A stretch of DNA of 64,000 nt from SVFI01 sp045535935. Lineage in GTDB: Bacteria; Bacillota; Clostridia; Lachnospirales; Lachnospiraceae. This document shows, piece after piece, positions 51,613-60,078 of this stretch. The stretch is taken from contig JAZSMO010000049.1 of NCBI GenBank assembly GCA_045535935.1, positions 1 to 64,000 on the forward strand, written 5' to 3'. The notes below the pieces were generated by a model that ran no database searches, was not told the origin of the DNA, and saw nothing but the letters and a program-made list of their open reading frames with translations. A program made the position numbers and the translations under genes. Numbering within the stretch: position 1 is the first letter of the stretch; the number at the start of each line of letters is the position of its first letter.

Positions 51613-52887
51613 ATGATTAAGAAAGAGATGATTGCCATGCTGTTAGCAGGCGGTCAGGGCAGCAGACTTGGTGTATTGACTGCAAAGGTTGCAAAACCTG
51701 CAGTAGCATTCGGCGGAAAATACAGAATTATTGACTTTCCGCTCAGTAACTGCATTAATTCCGGAGTTGATACAGTAGGTGTTTTGACACAGTACCAGCC
51801 ACTTAGGCTGAATACCCATATCGGAATCGGTATTCCGTGGGATTTGGATCGTAATATCGGAGGTGTATCCGTTCTTCCTCCGTATGAGAAGAGTAAGGAT
51901 ACAGAGTGGTATACAGGTACCGCCAATGCGATCTATCAGAATATTGAATATATGGACAGCTTCAATCCGGATTATGTTCTTATCTTATCCGGTGACCACA
52001 TTTACAAGATGGATTATGAAGTGATGCTCGATTATCATAAGGAGAAGGGCGCTGAGGTTACACTGGCTGCTATGCCTGTTCCGCTTGAGGAAGCAAAGCG
52101 TTTCGGTATCCTGATTACGGATGAAGACCGCAAGATCAATGATTTCGAAGAGAAACCTGAAAATCCTAGAAGCAACCTTGCAAGTATGGGTATTTACATA
52201 TTCAACTGGAAGACACTGAAGGAGGCTCTCATTGCCAATGCTACGCAGCCTTCCCTCGATTTCGGTAAACATGTAATTCCGTATTGCCACAGCAACGGAG
52301 CGCCATGTTATGCATACGAGTTCAACGGTTACTGGAAGGATGTAGGAACACTCAATTCTTATTGGGAAGCCAATATGGAGCTTATTGATATTGTTCCTGA
52401 GTTCAACCTGTATGAAGAGTATTGGAAGATTTATACCAAGAGTGATGTACTTCCGCCGCAGTACATTTCCGCAGACAGCGAGATTGAGAAATGTATCATC
52501 GGTGAAGGTTCACAGATTTACGGTAAAGTATACAACTCCGTTATCGGATGTGGAGTAACTATCGGAGAGGGTACGATCGTTCGCGATTCTATTATTATGA
52601 ATCACGCAGAGATCGGAGCAGGCTGTGAACTGAATAAAGCCATCATTGCAGAGCAGGTTCAGATTGGTGACAATGTAAAACTCGGTGTTGGTGATGAAGT
52701 TGAAAATGAGACAGATCCGCACATTTACAACCATGGACTTGTTACCATCGGTGAAAAATCTGTAGTTCCGAGCAACGTATCAGTTGGAAAGAACTCAGTT
52801 GTATCCGGTATCACAGGAGTGGAAGATTATCCGGACAATTATCTCCCGAGCGGAAAAACTTTGATTAAGGCAGGTGACAAGGCATGA
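51613..52887 (+). CDS. glgC: Glucose-1-phosphate adenylyltransferase
   Basis: A 424-residue protein with the nucleotidyltransferase motif LLAGGQGSRLGVLT, the substrate segments GTANAIYQNIEY and SGDHIYKMDYEVM, and a left-handed beta-helix C-terminus (EIEKCIIGEGSQIYGKV, AEIGAGCELNKAII). It makes ADP-glucose for glycogen synthesis. glgD follows with a 4-base overlap, as expected for the two-subunit enzyme. Confidence 0.95.
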   Translation: MIKKEMIAMLLAGGQGSRLGVLTAKVAKPAVAFGGKYRIIDFPLSNCINSGVDTVGVLTQYQPLRLNTHIGIGIPWDLDRNIGGVSVLPPYEKSKDTEWYTGTANAIYQNIEYMDSFNPDYVLILSGDHIYKMDYEVMLDYHKEKGAEVTLAAMPVPLEEAKRFGILITDEDRKINDFEEKPENPRSNLASMGIYIFNWKTLKEALIANATQPSLDFGKHVIPYCHSNGAPCYAYEFNGYWKDVGTLNSYWEANMELIDIVPEFNLYEEYWKIYTKSDVLPPQYISADSEIEKCIIGEGSQIYGKVYNSVIGCGVTIGEGTIVRDSIIMNHAEIGAGCELNKAIIAEQVQIGDNVKLGVGDEVENETDPHIYNHGLVTIGEKSVVPSNVSVGKNSVVSGITGVEDYPDNYLPSGKTLIKAGDKA

Positions 52888-54002
52888 GAGCAATAGGAAT
52901 TATTTTAGCCGGCGGAAACAATCACAGAATGAAAGAGCTCTCTCAGAAAAGAGCCATTGCAGCAATGCCGATCGCAGGAAGTTACCGCAGTATCGACTTT
53001 GCGCTCAGTAATATGACAAACTCACGTATTCAACGTGTGGCGGTATTTACACAGTACAATGCCAGAAGCTTAAATGAGCATCTGAGCTCATCCAAATGGT
53101 GGGATTTCGGTAGAAAACAGGGAGGGCTTTCCGTTTTCACACCTACCGTTACCAATGAAAACAGTTCCTGGTATCGCGGAACTGCAGATGCCATCTATCA
53201 GAATCTTGACTTCTTAAAAGAGAGTCATGAGCCGTATGTGGTGATTGCTTCCGGAGATTGTGTATACAAGATGGATTATAACAAGGTGCTTGAGTACCAT
53301 ATCGCAAAGAAAGCAGATATCACAGTGGTATGCAAGGATATGCCTGCAGGGGAAAACGTAGACAGATACGGTATCCTTCGTATGAACGAGGAAAGCCGCA
53401 TTCAGGATTTCGAGGAAAAACCGATCGTGGCAAATTCCAATACGATTTCCTGCGGTATTTACGTAATCCGTCGTCGTCAGCTCATTGAGTTAATCGAGAA
53501 GACAGCAGAAGAAGGACAGTTCGACTTTGTAAAAGATATCTTAATCCGTTACAAAAATCTCAAGAGAATCTACGGATACAAGATGCAGGATTACTGGAAG
53601 AATATTGCAACTGTAGAAGATTATTTCAATGCAAATATGGATTTCTTAAAACCGGACATCAGAGATTATTTCTTCCGTCAGTATCCGGATATCTACTCTA
53701 AGGTAGATGATCTCCCGCCGGCGAAGTACAATGTCGGTGCCAAGATACGCAACAGCTTGATTTCAAGCGGAAGTATCATCAATGGTGTGGTAGAAGATTC
53801 CGTAATCTTCAAAGATGTATTTGTGGGAAATAATTGTACGATTAAAAATTCAATTATCTTAAATGATGTGTATATCGGTGACAATACATACATTGAGAAC
53901 TGTATTGTGGAGAGTCATGATACGATTCGTGCCAACTCATATCATAAAGGGGAAGGCGATATCAAAATCGTAGTTGAAAAGAATGATCGTTTTGTAATTT
54001 AA
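52884..54002 (+). CDS. glgD: GlgD subunit of glucose-1-phosphate adenylyltransferase
   Basis: A 372-residue GlgC-like protein with a diverged nucleotide loop (ILAGGNNHRMKELSQKR) in which the second Gly of GGQGSR is replaced by Asn. The C-terminal beta-helix is present (SLISSGSIINGVVEDSVIF). GlgD subunits are regulatory or weakly catalytic and stimulate GlgC. The start overlaps glgC by 4 bases. Confidence 0.92.
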   Translation: MRAIGIILAGGNNHRMKELSQKRAIAAMPIAGSYRSIDFALSNMTNSRIQRVAVFTQYNARSLNEHLSSSKWWDFGRKQGGLSVFTPTVTNENSSWYRGTADAIYQNLDFLKESHEPYVVIASGDCVYKMDYNKVLEYHIAKKADITVVCKDMPAGENVDRYGILRMNEESRIQDFEEKPIVANSNTISCGIYVIRRRQLIELIEKTAEEGQFDFVKDILIRYKNLKRIYGYKMQDYWKNIATVEDYFNANMDFLKPDIRDYFFRQYPDIYSKVDDLPPAKYNVGAKIRNSLISSGSIINGVVEDSVIFKDVFVGNNCTIKNSIILNDVYIGDNTYIENCIVESHDTIRANSYHKGEGDIKIVVEKNDRFVI

Positions 54003-54028
54003 ACCACTACGTAAAGGGGGACAAAGCT

Positions 54029-54301
54029 ATGAACATTACGGATGTTCGCGTGCGCAAGATTACGAAAGAAGGAAAGATGAGAGCAGTTGTGTCCATCACC
54101 CTTGATGAGGTTTTTGTTGTGCATGACATTAAAGTGATCGAAGGCGAGAAGGGAATGTTTATCGCAATGCCAAGCAAAAAGGCGTCTGACGGTGAATACA
54201 GAGATATCGCACATCCGATCAATTCGGAAACGAGAGATATGATTCAGAAAACGGTACTTGATGCATACGACAAAGCGATGCTTGAGCCGGATGAAGAATA
54301 A
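54029..54301 (+). CDS. spoVG: Septation protein SpoVG
   Basis: A 90-residue protein matching SpoVG throughout: MNITDVRVRKI, AVVSITLDEVFVVHDIKVIEG, GMFIAMPSKK and DIAHPINSETRD. SpoVG is a nucleic-acid-binding regulator of septation, sporulation and virulence in Firmicutes. GGGGGA lies before the ATG. Cotranscription with glgCD is likely given the 26-base gap. Confidence 0.95.
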   Translation: MNITDVRVRKITKEGKMRAVVSITLDEVFVVHDIKVIEGEKGMFIAMPSKKASDGEYRDIAHPINSETRDMIQKTVLDAYDKAMLEPDEE

Positions 54302-54330
54302 GGTTTTTGGAGAAGGGTTACAATAGCGAG

Positions 54331-54361
54331 AGAGCTGTGCATTTCGGTGCATGGCTCTTTT
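54331..54361 (+). terminator. Terminator after spoVG
   Basis: An 11-bp stem AGAGCTGTGCA/TGCATGGCTCT with a 6-nt loop and a T run. Confidence 0.8.
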
Positions 54362-54372
54362 GCGTTTGGTTG

Positions 54373-54441
54373 GCTTGAGAATATATATTTCCGGAAGAGC
54401 GCTCTCGCTTGCTTGGAAACGTATATTCCTCAAGCTTTTTT
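54373..54441 (+). ncRNA. Candidate hairpin RNA or repeat element after spoVG
   Basis: GCTTGAGAATATA (54373-54385) pairs with TATATT-C-CTCAAGC (54422-54435, one bulge), followed by six T residues, giving a second terminator-like structure just after the spoVG terminator. The loop contains TTCC/GGAA and the palindrome AGAGCGCTCT. It could be a small independent transcript or a remnant element. Confidence 0.4.
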
Positions 54442-54513
54442 CGTTAAAATCATGAGAGCTGTGAATAACAGAACATCTTGTCTCTTGCATATATATTGTT
54501 AAACTCGGATGAT

Positions 54514-54752
54514 GAGGAAGTATAGTGGTAGCCTCGGACACGAAAATTATGTTCTACCTTTAAGGAGAGGAGAATGTTTTCGGTATGGGGACGCTTCCGC
54601 TCGACTTTATCACGCAGCGGATACTAAATTCGTGGCTGCACAGCCGCCACTCATTAAGTACCGGCGTGAACACACGCCCCATACACAAAAACAGTTCTCC
54701 TCGCTTTATATACAACATACCTCTTTGCCCGAGGCTACCACTATACTTCCTC
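54514..54752. repeat. 239-bp imperfect palindromic element (foldback or MITE-like)
   Basis: The ends are 24-bp perfect inverted repeats (54514-54537 and 54729-54752, each GAGGAAGTATAGTGGTAGCC...). Inside, the two arms continue as diverged copies of one another: GAGGAGAATGTTTT...TATGGGG on the left matches its complement on the right, and GGCTG-CA-CAGCC marks the centre. It therefore consists of two inverted, about 115-bp homologous arms. No transposase ORF or clear target-site duplication is seen. Confidence 0.8.
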
Positions 54753-54808
54753 TTTACGGTCATGTTATAATAAACGATATAATATCCAATCAGAAAGGAA
54801 ATATCTCT

Positions 54809-55834
54809 ATGATCTCATTTGAAAGCGACTATATTGCAGGTGCGCATCCGAAGGTGCTTGCGCGTCTGATGGAAACAAATATGGAGTCCCTTGGAGGGTA
54901 TGGCACGGATAAGTATTGTGAAAGCGCAAGGGAGAAAATAAAGGCGGCGTGTGATTGTCCGCAGGCCGATGTCCATTTTTTGGTGGGCGGAACACAGACA
55001 AATGCGATTGTGATTTCTTCTGTGTTAGAGTCCTATGAGGGAGTGATTGCGGCGAAGACAGGGCATGTGAGTCTGCACGAGGCCGGAGCGATTGAATATA
55101 GCGGGCATAAGGTGCTTGAGATTGGTCAGGAAGAGGGAAAGATCTGCGCACAGGAGTTGGAAGAGTATTTGAAGGTGTTTTACGGGGATGATAACCGCGA
55201 GCACATGGTATTTCCGGGAATGGTCTATATTTCCCATCCGACCGAGTACGGTACCTTATATAATAAGAAAGAATTGGAAGAACTGGCGGATATTTGTCAC
55301 AGTTATGATATTCCGCTTTATCTGGACGGGGCTAGGCTTGGATATGGCTTGATGAGCACAGAAACGGATGTGACGATGGCGGATATCGCAAGACTTTGTG
55401 ATGTATTTTATATCGGCGGAACCAAGGTGGGAGCACTTTGCGGGGAGGCGGTTGTATTTACCAAAGGGAATACACCGAAGCACTTTATGACGATGGTAAA
55501 ACAGAGAGGTGGGCTTCTTGCAAAGGGTCGTGTGCTTGGAATACAATTTGATACATTGTTTACGGATGATCTTTATTTTGAAATCAGCCGACATGCGATT
55601 CAGATGGCGGAGGAGTTGAAAGCGCTGCTCAAAGAGAAGGGATATTCCTTCTATCTGCAGTCGCCGACCAATCAGCAGTTTGTAATCGTGGAAAATGAAA
55701 AGCTGGCAAAATTAAAGGAGCAGGTTGCGGTTAGTTTCTGGGAAACGTATGATGAGCGTCATACGGTGATTCGACTGGCGACCAGTTGGTCTACGACAGA
55801 GGAGGATATGGAAAAACTGGCAGAAGTGTTGTGA
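54809..55834 (+). CDS. Low-specificity L-threonine aldolase / beta-eliminating lyase
   Basis: A 341-residue PLP enzyme of the threonine aldolase family: SDYIAGAHPKVLARLMETN, HFLVGGTQTNAIVIS, GHVSLHEAGAIEYSGHKVL, LDGARLGYG with the conserved Asp, and the PLP Lys in YIGGTKVGALCGE. It cleaves L-threonine or L-allo-threonine to glycine and acetaldehyde. The ATG at 54809 follows AAAGGAA; the longer open frame upstream runs through the palindromic element and is not coding. Confidence 0.9.
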   Translation: MISFESDYIAGAHPKVLARLMETNMESLGGYGTDKYCESAREKIKAACDCPQADVHFLVGGTQTNAIVISSVLESYEGVIAAKTGHVSLHEAGAIEYSGHKVLEIGQEEGKICAQELEEYLKVFYGDDNREHMVFPGMVYISHPTEYGTLYNKKELEELADICHSYDIPLYLDGARLGYGLMSTETDVTMADIARLCDVFYIGGTKVGALCGEAVVFTKGNTPKHFMTMVKQRGGLLAKGRVLGIQFDTLFTDDLYFEISRHAIQMAEELKALLKEKGYSFYLQSPTNQQFVIVENEKLAKLKEQVAVSFWETYDERHTVIRLATSWSTTEEDMEKLAEVL

Positions 55835-55873
55835 CGGAATAGAAAATGAAATTTGAAGTTGATGGAGGAAAAA

Positions 55874-56287
55874 ATGAAGAGAATATTGGTTATTGTTTTA
55901 GTATGTGTACTTTGCATAATGCTTTGTTCATGTGGAAACGATAGAACGAAATACTATGAGGAAAGAATATCCTCATATGAGGCAATTGCTCAATATGCAT
56001 TACAAAATTATGCTGGTTCAGATGGAAGTAGAGTATCCATTGAATTGAGTGATATTACCGAGAATAGTTTGAGCAAAGACATTTTAGTTGCAGAAGAGAG
56101 CTTTACATATATTTGGATAGAAAATAATAGTGTAATATTCTGGAATGATGAGATGAAAACATTAGGTCTTGTGTATTCGGACAATGCAAAAAGTGCCATA
56201 AAAGATATTGAAGAATGGTATTCTGATTTAGAAAAAGAAAAAGTAAACAACAACTGCTATTTGATAGGGCAGTTGAATGGTATTTGA
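55874..56287 (+). CDS. Small lipoprotein of unknown function
   Basis: A 137-residue protein with signal peptide and lipobox (VLCIMLCSCGND). The outer part is acidic, with YYEERISSYEAIAQYALQNY. No recognised family. GGAGG lies 5 nt before the ATG at 55874; a TTG at 55853 in the same frame would add residues before the lipobox. Base composition is AT-rich compared with neighbours. No terminator follows before the 52-bp-period array. Confidence 0.7.
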   Translation: MKRILVIVLVCVLCIMLCSCGNDRTKYYEERISSYEAIAQYALQNYAGSDGSRVSIELSDITENSLSKDILVAEESFTYIWIENNSVIFWNDEMKTLGLVYSDNAKSAIKDIEEWYSDLEKEKVNNNCYLIGQLNGI

Positions 56288-56373
56288 TAATAATACTTAG
56301 TTGTTAAAAGCGCGCCCAAATTTCAGTTTGTAGGAGGGATTGAAAGCACGTGAAGCATTGAAGTTGTCTGCTA

Positions 56374-56693
56374 GTACGGTTGATATCAGAATTTTATGAG
56401 TAAAGACCGTAAGATATGGATGAGATTACGGTTGTCTTTGAGATTATGATTGTGTCAACCGTAAAAATGAGGAACGATTACGGTCTTAGTTCAGATTTGG
56501 CGATTCACAACCGTAATAACAGTGAGCATGTTACGGTTGCAGTGGTAGTATCGTTGAAAAGAAACGTAAAACACCTATAATTTTACGGGTGGATTTCCAG
56601 TATTAGAAATCGGAACCGTAAGGCACAAAAATATTTACGGGTTGATTGGTAAAAAGTCAGCGTGGGACCGTAAAGTGCAAATTATCCGTAAAG
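56374..56693. repeat. 52-bp-period array of facing ACCGTAA / TTACGGT 7-mers
   Basis: Half-sites with a regular layout: ACCGTAA, 13 nt, TTACGGT or TTACGGG, 25 nt, then repeat. ACCGTAA starts at 56406, 56458, 56510, 56563 (AACGTAA), 56615 and 56667. The TTACGG(T/G) halves start at 56374 (GTACGGT), 56426, 56478, 56531, 56583 and 56635. One extra base in the third 13-nt spacer shifts later copies from 52 to 53. The 13-nt and 25-nt segments are unrelated between units. The copy after 56667 lacks its TTACGGT partner and ends in CCGTAAAG. The period is not a multiple of three and no ORF runs through it. Confidence 0.92.
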
Positions 56694-56737
56694 AGAACAG
56701 AAACATTCAGTTTGTCGAAGTGAAAATATGGTTAGAG

Positions 56738-56772
56738 AAAAAACACCCGTCCAAAAAGGACGAGTGTTTTTT
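56738..56772. terminator. Terminator between the array and the chemotaxis gene
   Basis: A stem AAAAAACAC-C-CGTCC / GGACG-A-GTGTTTTTT (one mismatch) with a 5-nt loop and long A and T runs; it serves the minus-strand receptor gene and would also end any plus-strand array transcript. Confidence 0.8.
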
Positions 56773-56799
56773 GATAAATAAATCATTATATCATCTATA

Positions 56800-58536
56800 T
56801 TACATTTTAAAGAATCTCATGTCGTTTTCGAGAGATATCGCCAGATCCTGTAATTCCTTAGCAGCATTGCTGAGCAGGTTGATGGTTGCATTCAGCTCCT
56901 GCATGGAGGCAGTTGTCTCTTGTGTGGAAGCCGCATTCTCCTCTGACAATGCGGAAAGGTCCTGAATGATATCAACAACAGATACTCGGGAGCTGTCGCA
57001 GTCGGACGCCTGTGAGTGAATCTGAGTAGTGCTGTCCGTGGAAGAAACAATACCTTCGCGTACGGAAGAGAACTTGTCGATGGTATCGAGCATCTTTTCC
57101 TGCTGAACGGAGATGTTGTCTCTCAGATTGTCCATAACGGAGAGTGTGTTAGCTGAATCCTGAGACAAGGTAGTAATAATGTCCGCAATCTGTGCTGCGC
57201 TGGCATTGGATTCTTCGGCCAGTTTCTGGATCTGTGCAGCTACGACTGCAAATCCGCGTCCTGCTTCGCCTGCTCTGGCAGCTTCGATGGAAGCGTTCAG
57301 AGACAGAAGGTTGGTCTCGTCGGCGATATCTGTAATCAGCTGCAGTGCTTCTGAGATAGCAGCAACAGATTTATCTGTCTTTTCTACATTTTCTGCCACT
57401 TTTTCGATTGCAATGTTGGTCTGTTCATTGGAATCCTTGAGCAGGTTCATATTGCTCTGGGCTTCGTTGCCGGCCTGCTGCATGGATTCTGCTACCTGAT
57501 ATAATACGTCAATACTATGTACAATCTGTTCAATCTTCATACCCATGTCAGAAACAAGGTTGGTTGCGCGTTCCACTTCTTCCGCCTGTGTGATAGCGCC
57601 TTTGGAAACTTCTTCGACAGCTAAGCTGATCTCGTCGGTTGTATGACTTGTCTGTGATGCCATGTCGCCGAGTTCTGTACCTTCGCGCATCAATACATCT
57701 GCGGAATGCTGGATATGCATAATTACATTTCGTAATTCTTTCAACGTGCGATCTAAAGCGTTTGCCATCGTACCGATTTCGTCGCCGCGTTTCATTCCCT
57801 TCGGATTGATGGTTGCGGTCAAATCGCCTTCGGAAAGCTGAGTGAGAACTTTCTCGGTATCGAGTACAGCGTTTGCGATATTCTTTGCTGCAAAGAATAC
57901 AAGCAAGAAAGCAATGATCAGCATGAGGATACTGATTCCGATAAGAGCAGTTATTTTTTTGCTAATAAATGCGTCAACTTCGGAAGATTCCTCGCCGACA
58001 AAGAACATACCGATAATATTACCTGTGTGATCTTTGGCAGGAACATAGTATGCATAATGCGGTTTGCCGTTGATTACAAGGTCAGTGGAGTGATATTCTT
58101 CTCCTTTTTTAAGAACGGTATCGATGACTACGTCGGATGCTTTGGTTCCTAAAATTCGTTTGCCGTCTTCTCCGATCAGTGTCGTCGCTACGCGGGTGTC
58201 ACCGTAAAAAAGTGTAACCTGCATTTTGGTACCGGCTACATAGGAATCCAAAAGGGTTTCATCGGCTGTGAGGTCATGATCCCCTTTCATCAGGTCGCCG
58301 TCTTCACTCATTGTATAGTCTTCCCCCGGATTGATGGAGTCAAAACCGGCGTGCACTGCCACTGCTGTTGTGCGAAGTCCTTCCAGGAATTCTTCTTGCA
58401 TTCCGTCATGGATGCTGATGGAGGCATATATGCTTAATGTAGCTGCCAGAATCAACATAGGAACGAGTGCAATCAGAATGAGCTCCGTTAATAGTGAGAT
58501 TCCCCTTTTTTTCCCGTTGTTTGATGTTTTTCCCAT
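56800..58536 (-). CDS. Methyl-accepting chemotaxis protein
   Basis: A 578-residue receptor: N-terminal membrane helix (LLTELILIALVPMLILAATLS), outer single-Cache-like domain of about 150 residues (NPGEDYTMSEDGDLMKG, HYAYYVPAKDHTGNIIGMFFVG), second helix (TALIGISILMLIIAFLLVFFAAKNI), HAMP, and a signalling hairpin with EAARAGEAGRGFAVVAAQIQKLAEES. It relays ligand signals to CheA. The ligand is unknown. No che genes are adjacent. Confidence 0.92.
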   Translation of the reverse strand: MGKTSNNGKKRGISLLTELILIALVPMLILAATLSIYASISIHDGMQEEFLEGLRTTAVAVHAGFDSINPGEDYTMSEDGDLMKGDHDLTADETLLDSYVAGTKMQVTLFYGDTRVATTLIGEDGKRILGTKASDVVIDTVLKKGEEYHSTDLVINGKPHYAYYVPAKDHTGNIIGMFFVGEESSEVDAFISKKITALIGISILMLIIAFLLVFFAAKNIANAVLDTEKVLTQLSEGDLTATINPKGMKRGDEIGTMANALDRTLKELRNVIMHIQHSADVLMREGTELGDMASQTSHTTDEISLAVEEVSKGAITQAEEVERATNLVSDMGMKIEQIVHSIDVLYQVAESMQQAGNEAQSNMNLLKDSNEQTNIAIEKVAENVEKTDKSVAAISEALQLITDIADETNLLSLNASIEAARAGEAGRGFAVVAAQIQKLAEESNASAAQIADIITTLSQDSANTLSVMDNLRDNISVQQEKMLDTIDKFSSVREGIVSSTDSTTQIHSQASDCDSSRVSVVDIIQDLSALSEENAASTQETTASMQELNATINLLSNAAKELQDLAISLENDMRFFKM

Positions 58537-58653
58537 AAATCATGCCACCTCTCTTAACGTGCTTTTTGCACAAAAATACTACATATATAATAACACAATG
58601 AGTTTGTATGATAAAGATTTTTTTACATAAATTTTACTTTAGAATGCAAAGAA

Positions 58654-60078
58654 TTACTCCTCTTCCTCTTCTTCGACAATCGGAATGGTGAAAATAAATT
58701 CGGTTCCGACGCCTTCGGTACTTATCACGTTGATATTTTCACCGTGAGAGTGAATAATTTCCTTGGTTATGGCGAGACCGAGGCCGGTTCCTTTTTTGTC
58801 CTTTCCGCGGGAAAGATCTGTTTTGTAAAAGCGATCAAAAATAAGTTTTTGGCTGTCTTTCGGAATACCGATACCGGAATCTTTGACGGAGACAAAAAGT
58901 TTTGATTTTTTTTCGCGTGTCTCTATGGTGATTGTAGAGTTGTTGTGCGAAAATTTGATTGCATTGTCGATTAGGTTGTAAAGAACCTGCTGTATTTTGC
59001 TCATGTCCCCGGAGACAGTCATATTCTCTCCGGTAAGAAGGAGAGAGATTTGAATTTGTTTTTTCTCGCATAGTCCTTCAAAAGTAGCCACCGTGTCGCG
59101 GATGATATCATTGATATCAAATTCCGTGACTTCCAAAAGCATTCCCTTCATATTGAGATTGTTGAGCTGAAGGAGGCTGTTGGTCAGCTTGGTCAGCCGC
59201 TCCGTTTCGTTGAGGACGATCTGAAGATATTTTTCGTGCATTTCCGGAGGGATTGTTCCGTCAAGCATAGCCTCCAGATATCCCCGGATGGAGGTCAGCG
59301 GAGAACGGAAATCATGGGAAACATTGGCTACGAATTTCTTTTGGTGATCTTCGGAACGGGCGATTTCGCTGGCCATGTAGTTCAGTGTGCCCGCAAGATA
59401 GCCGAGTTCATCGTGATTGTCTATGGCAAACTCGTAGTGCATATTGCCGTCCGCATATTGTTCGGTCGCATAGATAATCTTTTTGAGCGGGATGTAGACC
59501 ATTTCCGTAAAAAAGATAAGAATGATCAGGGACAGAAGCAGAAGGAGAACAAGTGTGATATAAACGATTGTGAGATAGCCGTTAACCTGTTCACGGAGAT
59601 TCTGCATCGGTTTCAATATAACAACATAGCCTTTGATCTTATAATTGGAAGTGATCGGACTGAATACGGTCAGGACTTTTTCGGGATAGGTACCGAAAAA
59701 ATCTCCTGTTGTATAGTAGGAATCCGCCGTGACAGAAGGAGTGAAATCTGTGATCACTTCAGGATTGGCTATGTCCGGAAGTTCCTTAGAGTTTACCATG
59801 ACAGTTCCGGACGGATTGATAATCCAAATGGAAGCTGACAGGTAAGTATCTAAGGCCTTTAACTGATTATGAGCGGACTCAATAGTAATTTCGCTGTTAT
59901 AGAGGTCGGAAGCATAGGTTTGTGAAATCATGGACGCCTCCGAATACAAGGATTGTGCAGTCTCACTTTTTACCTTTTGCTCGATCAGGGATGAGGAAAA
60001 GGTGGCAACCACAATAAATCCGAAAAAGCCGAAAACTACATATGCAAGAAGAAATTTTAAGTATAGTGTTTTTCTCAT
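58654..60078 (-). CDS. Sensor histidine kinase
   Basis: A 474-residue kinase: helix 1 (LKFLLAYVVFGFFGFIVVATF), outer domain of about 130 residues, helix 2 (IVYITLVLLLLLSLIILIFFT), HAMP, H-box SHDFRSPLTSIRGYLEA with His near 255, N-box DNAIKFS, G1 DSGIGIP, F-box FDRFYKTDLSRG and G2 GTGLGLAI. It starts at the base next to the response regulator stop. The outer domain has the form of a small Cache-like sensor. Confidence 0.9.
   Translation of the reverse strand: MRKTLYLKFLLAYVVFGFFGFIVVATFSSSLIEQKVKSETAQSLYSEASMISQTYASDLYNSEITIESAHNQLKALDTYLSASIWIINPSGTVMVNSKELPDIANPEVITDFTPSVTADSYYTTGDFFGTYPEKVLTVFSPITSNYKIKGYVVILKPMQNLREQVNGYLTIVYITLVLLLLLSLIILIFFTEMVYIPLKKIIYATEQYADGNMHYEFAIDNHDELGYLAGTLNYMASEIARSEDHQKKFVANVSHDFRSPLTSIRGYLEAMLDGTIPPEMHEKYLQIVLNETERLTKLTNSLLQLNNLNMKGMLLEVTEFDINDIIRDTVATFEGLCEKKQIQISLLLTGENMTVSGDMSKIQQVLYNLIDNAIKFSHNNSTITIETREKKSKLFVSVKDSGIGIPKDSQKLIFDRFYKTDLSRGKDKKGTGLGLAITKEIIHSHGENINVISTEGVGTEFIFTIPIVEEEEEE

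Noticed and set aside
54509..54808. N-terminal extension of the threonine aldolase gene
   Set aside because: The frame is open by chance through the palindromic element; the family N-terminus and ribosome binding site are at 54809.
56374..56693. CRISPR array
   Set aside because: The conserved parts are only 7 bases, two interval lengths alternate (13 and 25 nt), and no cas genes are in the window.
56642..56965. 107-residue open frame through the end of the array
   Set aside because: It runs through the array, the terminator hairpin and antisense to the chemotaxis gene, and has no ribosome binding site.
58622..58639. Two TTTACA-like repeats spaced 11 bp, a possible Pho box
   Set aside because: Only two copies, and they point away from the nearest gene starts on both sides.
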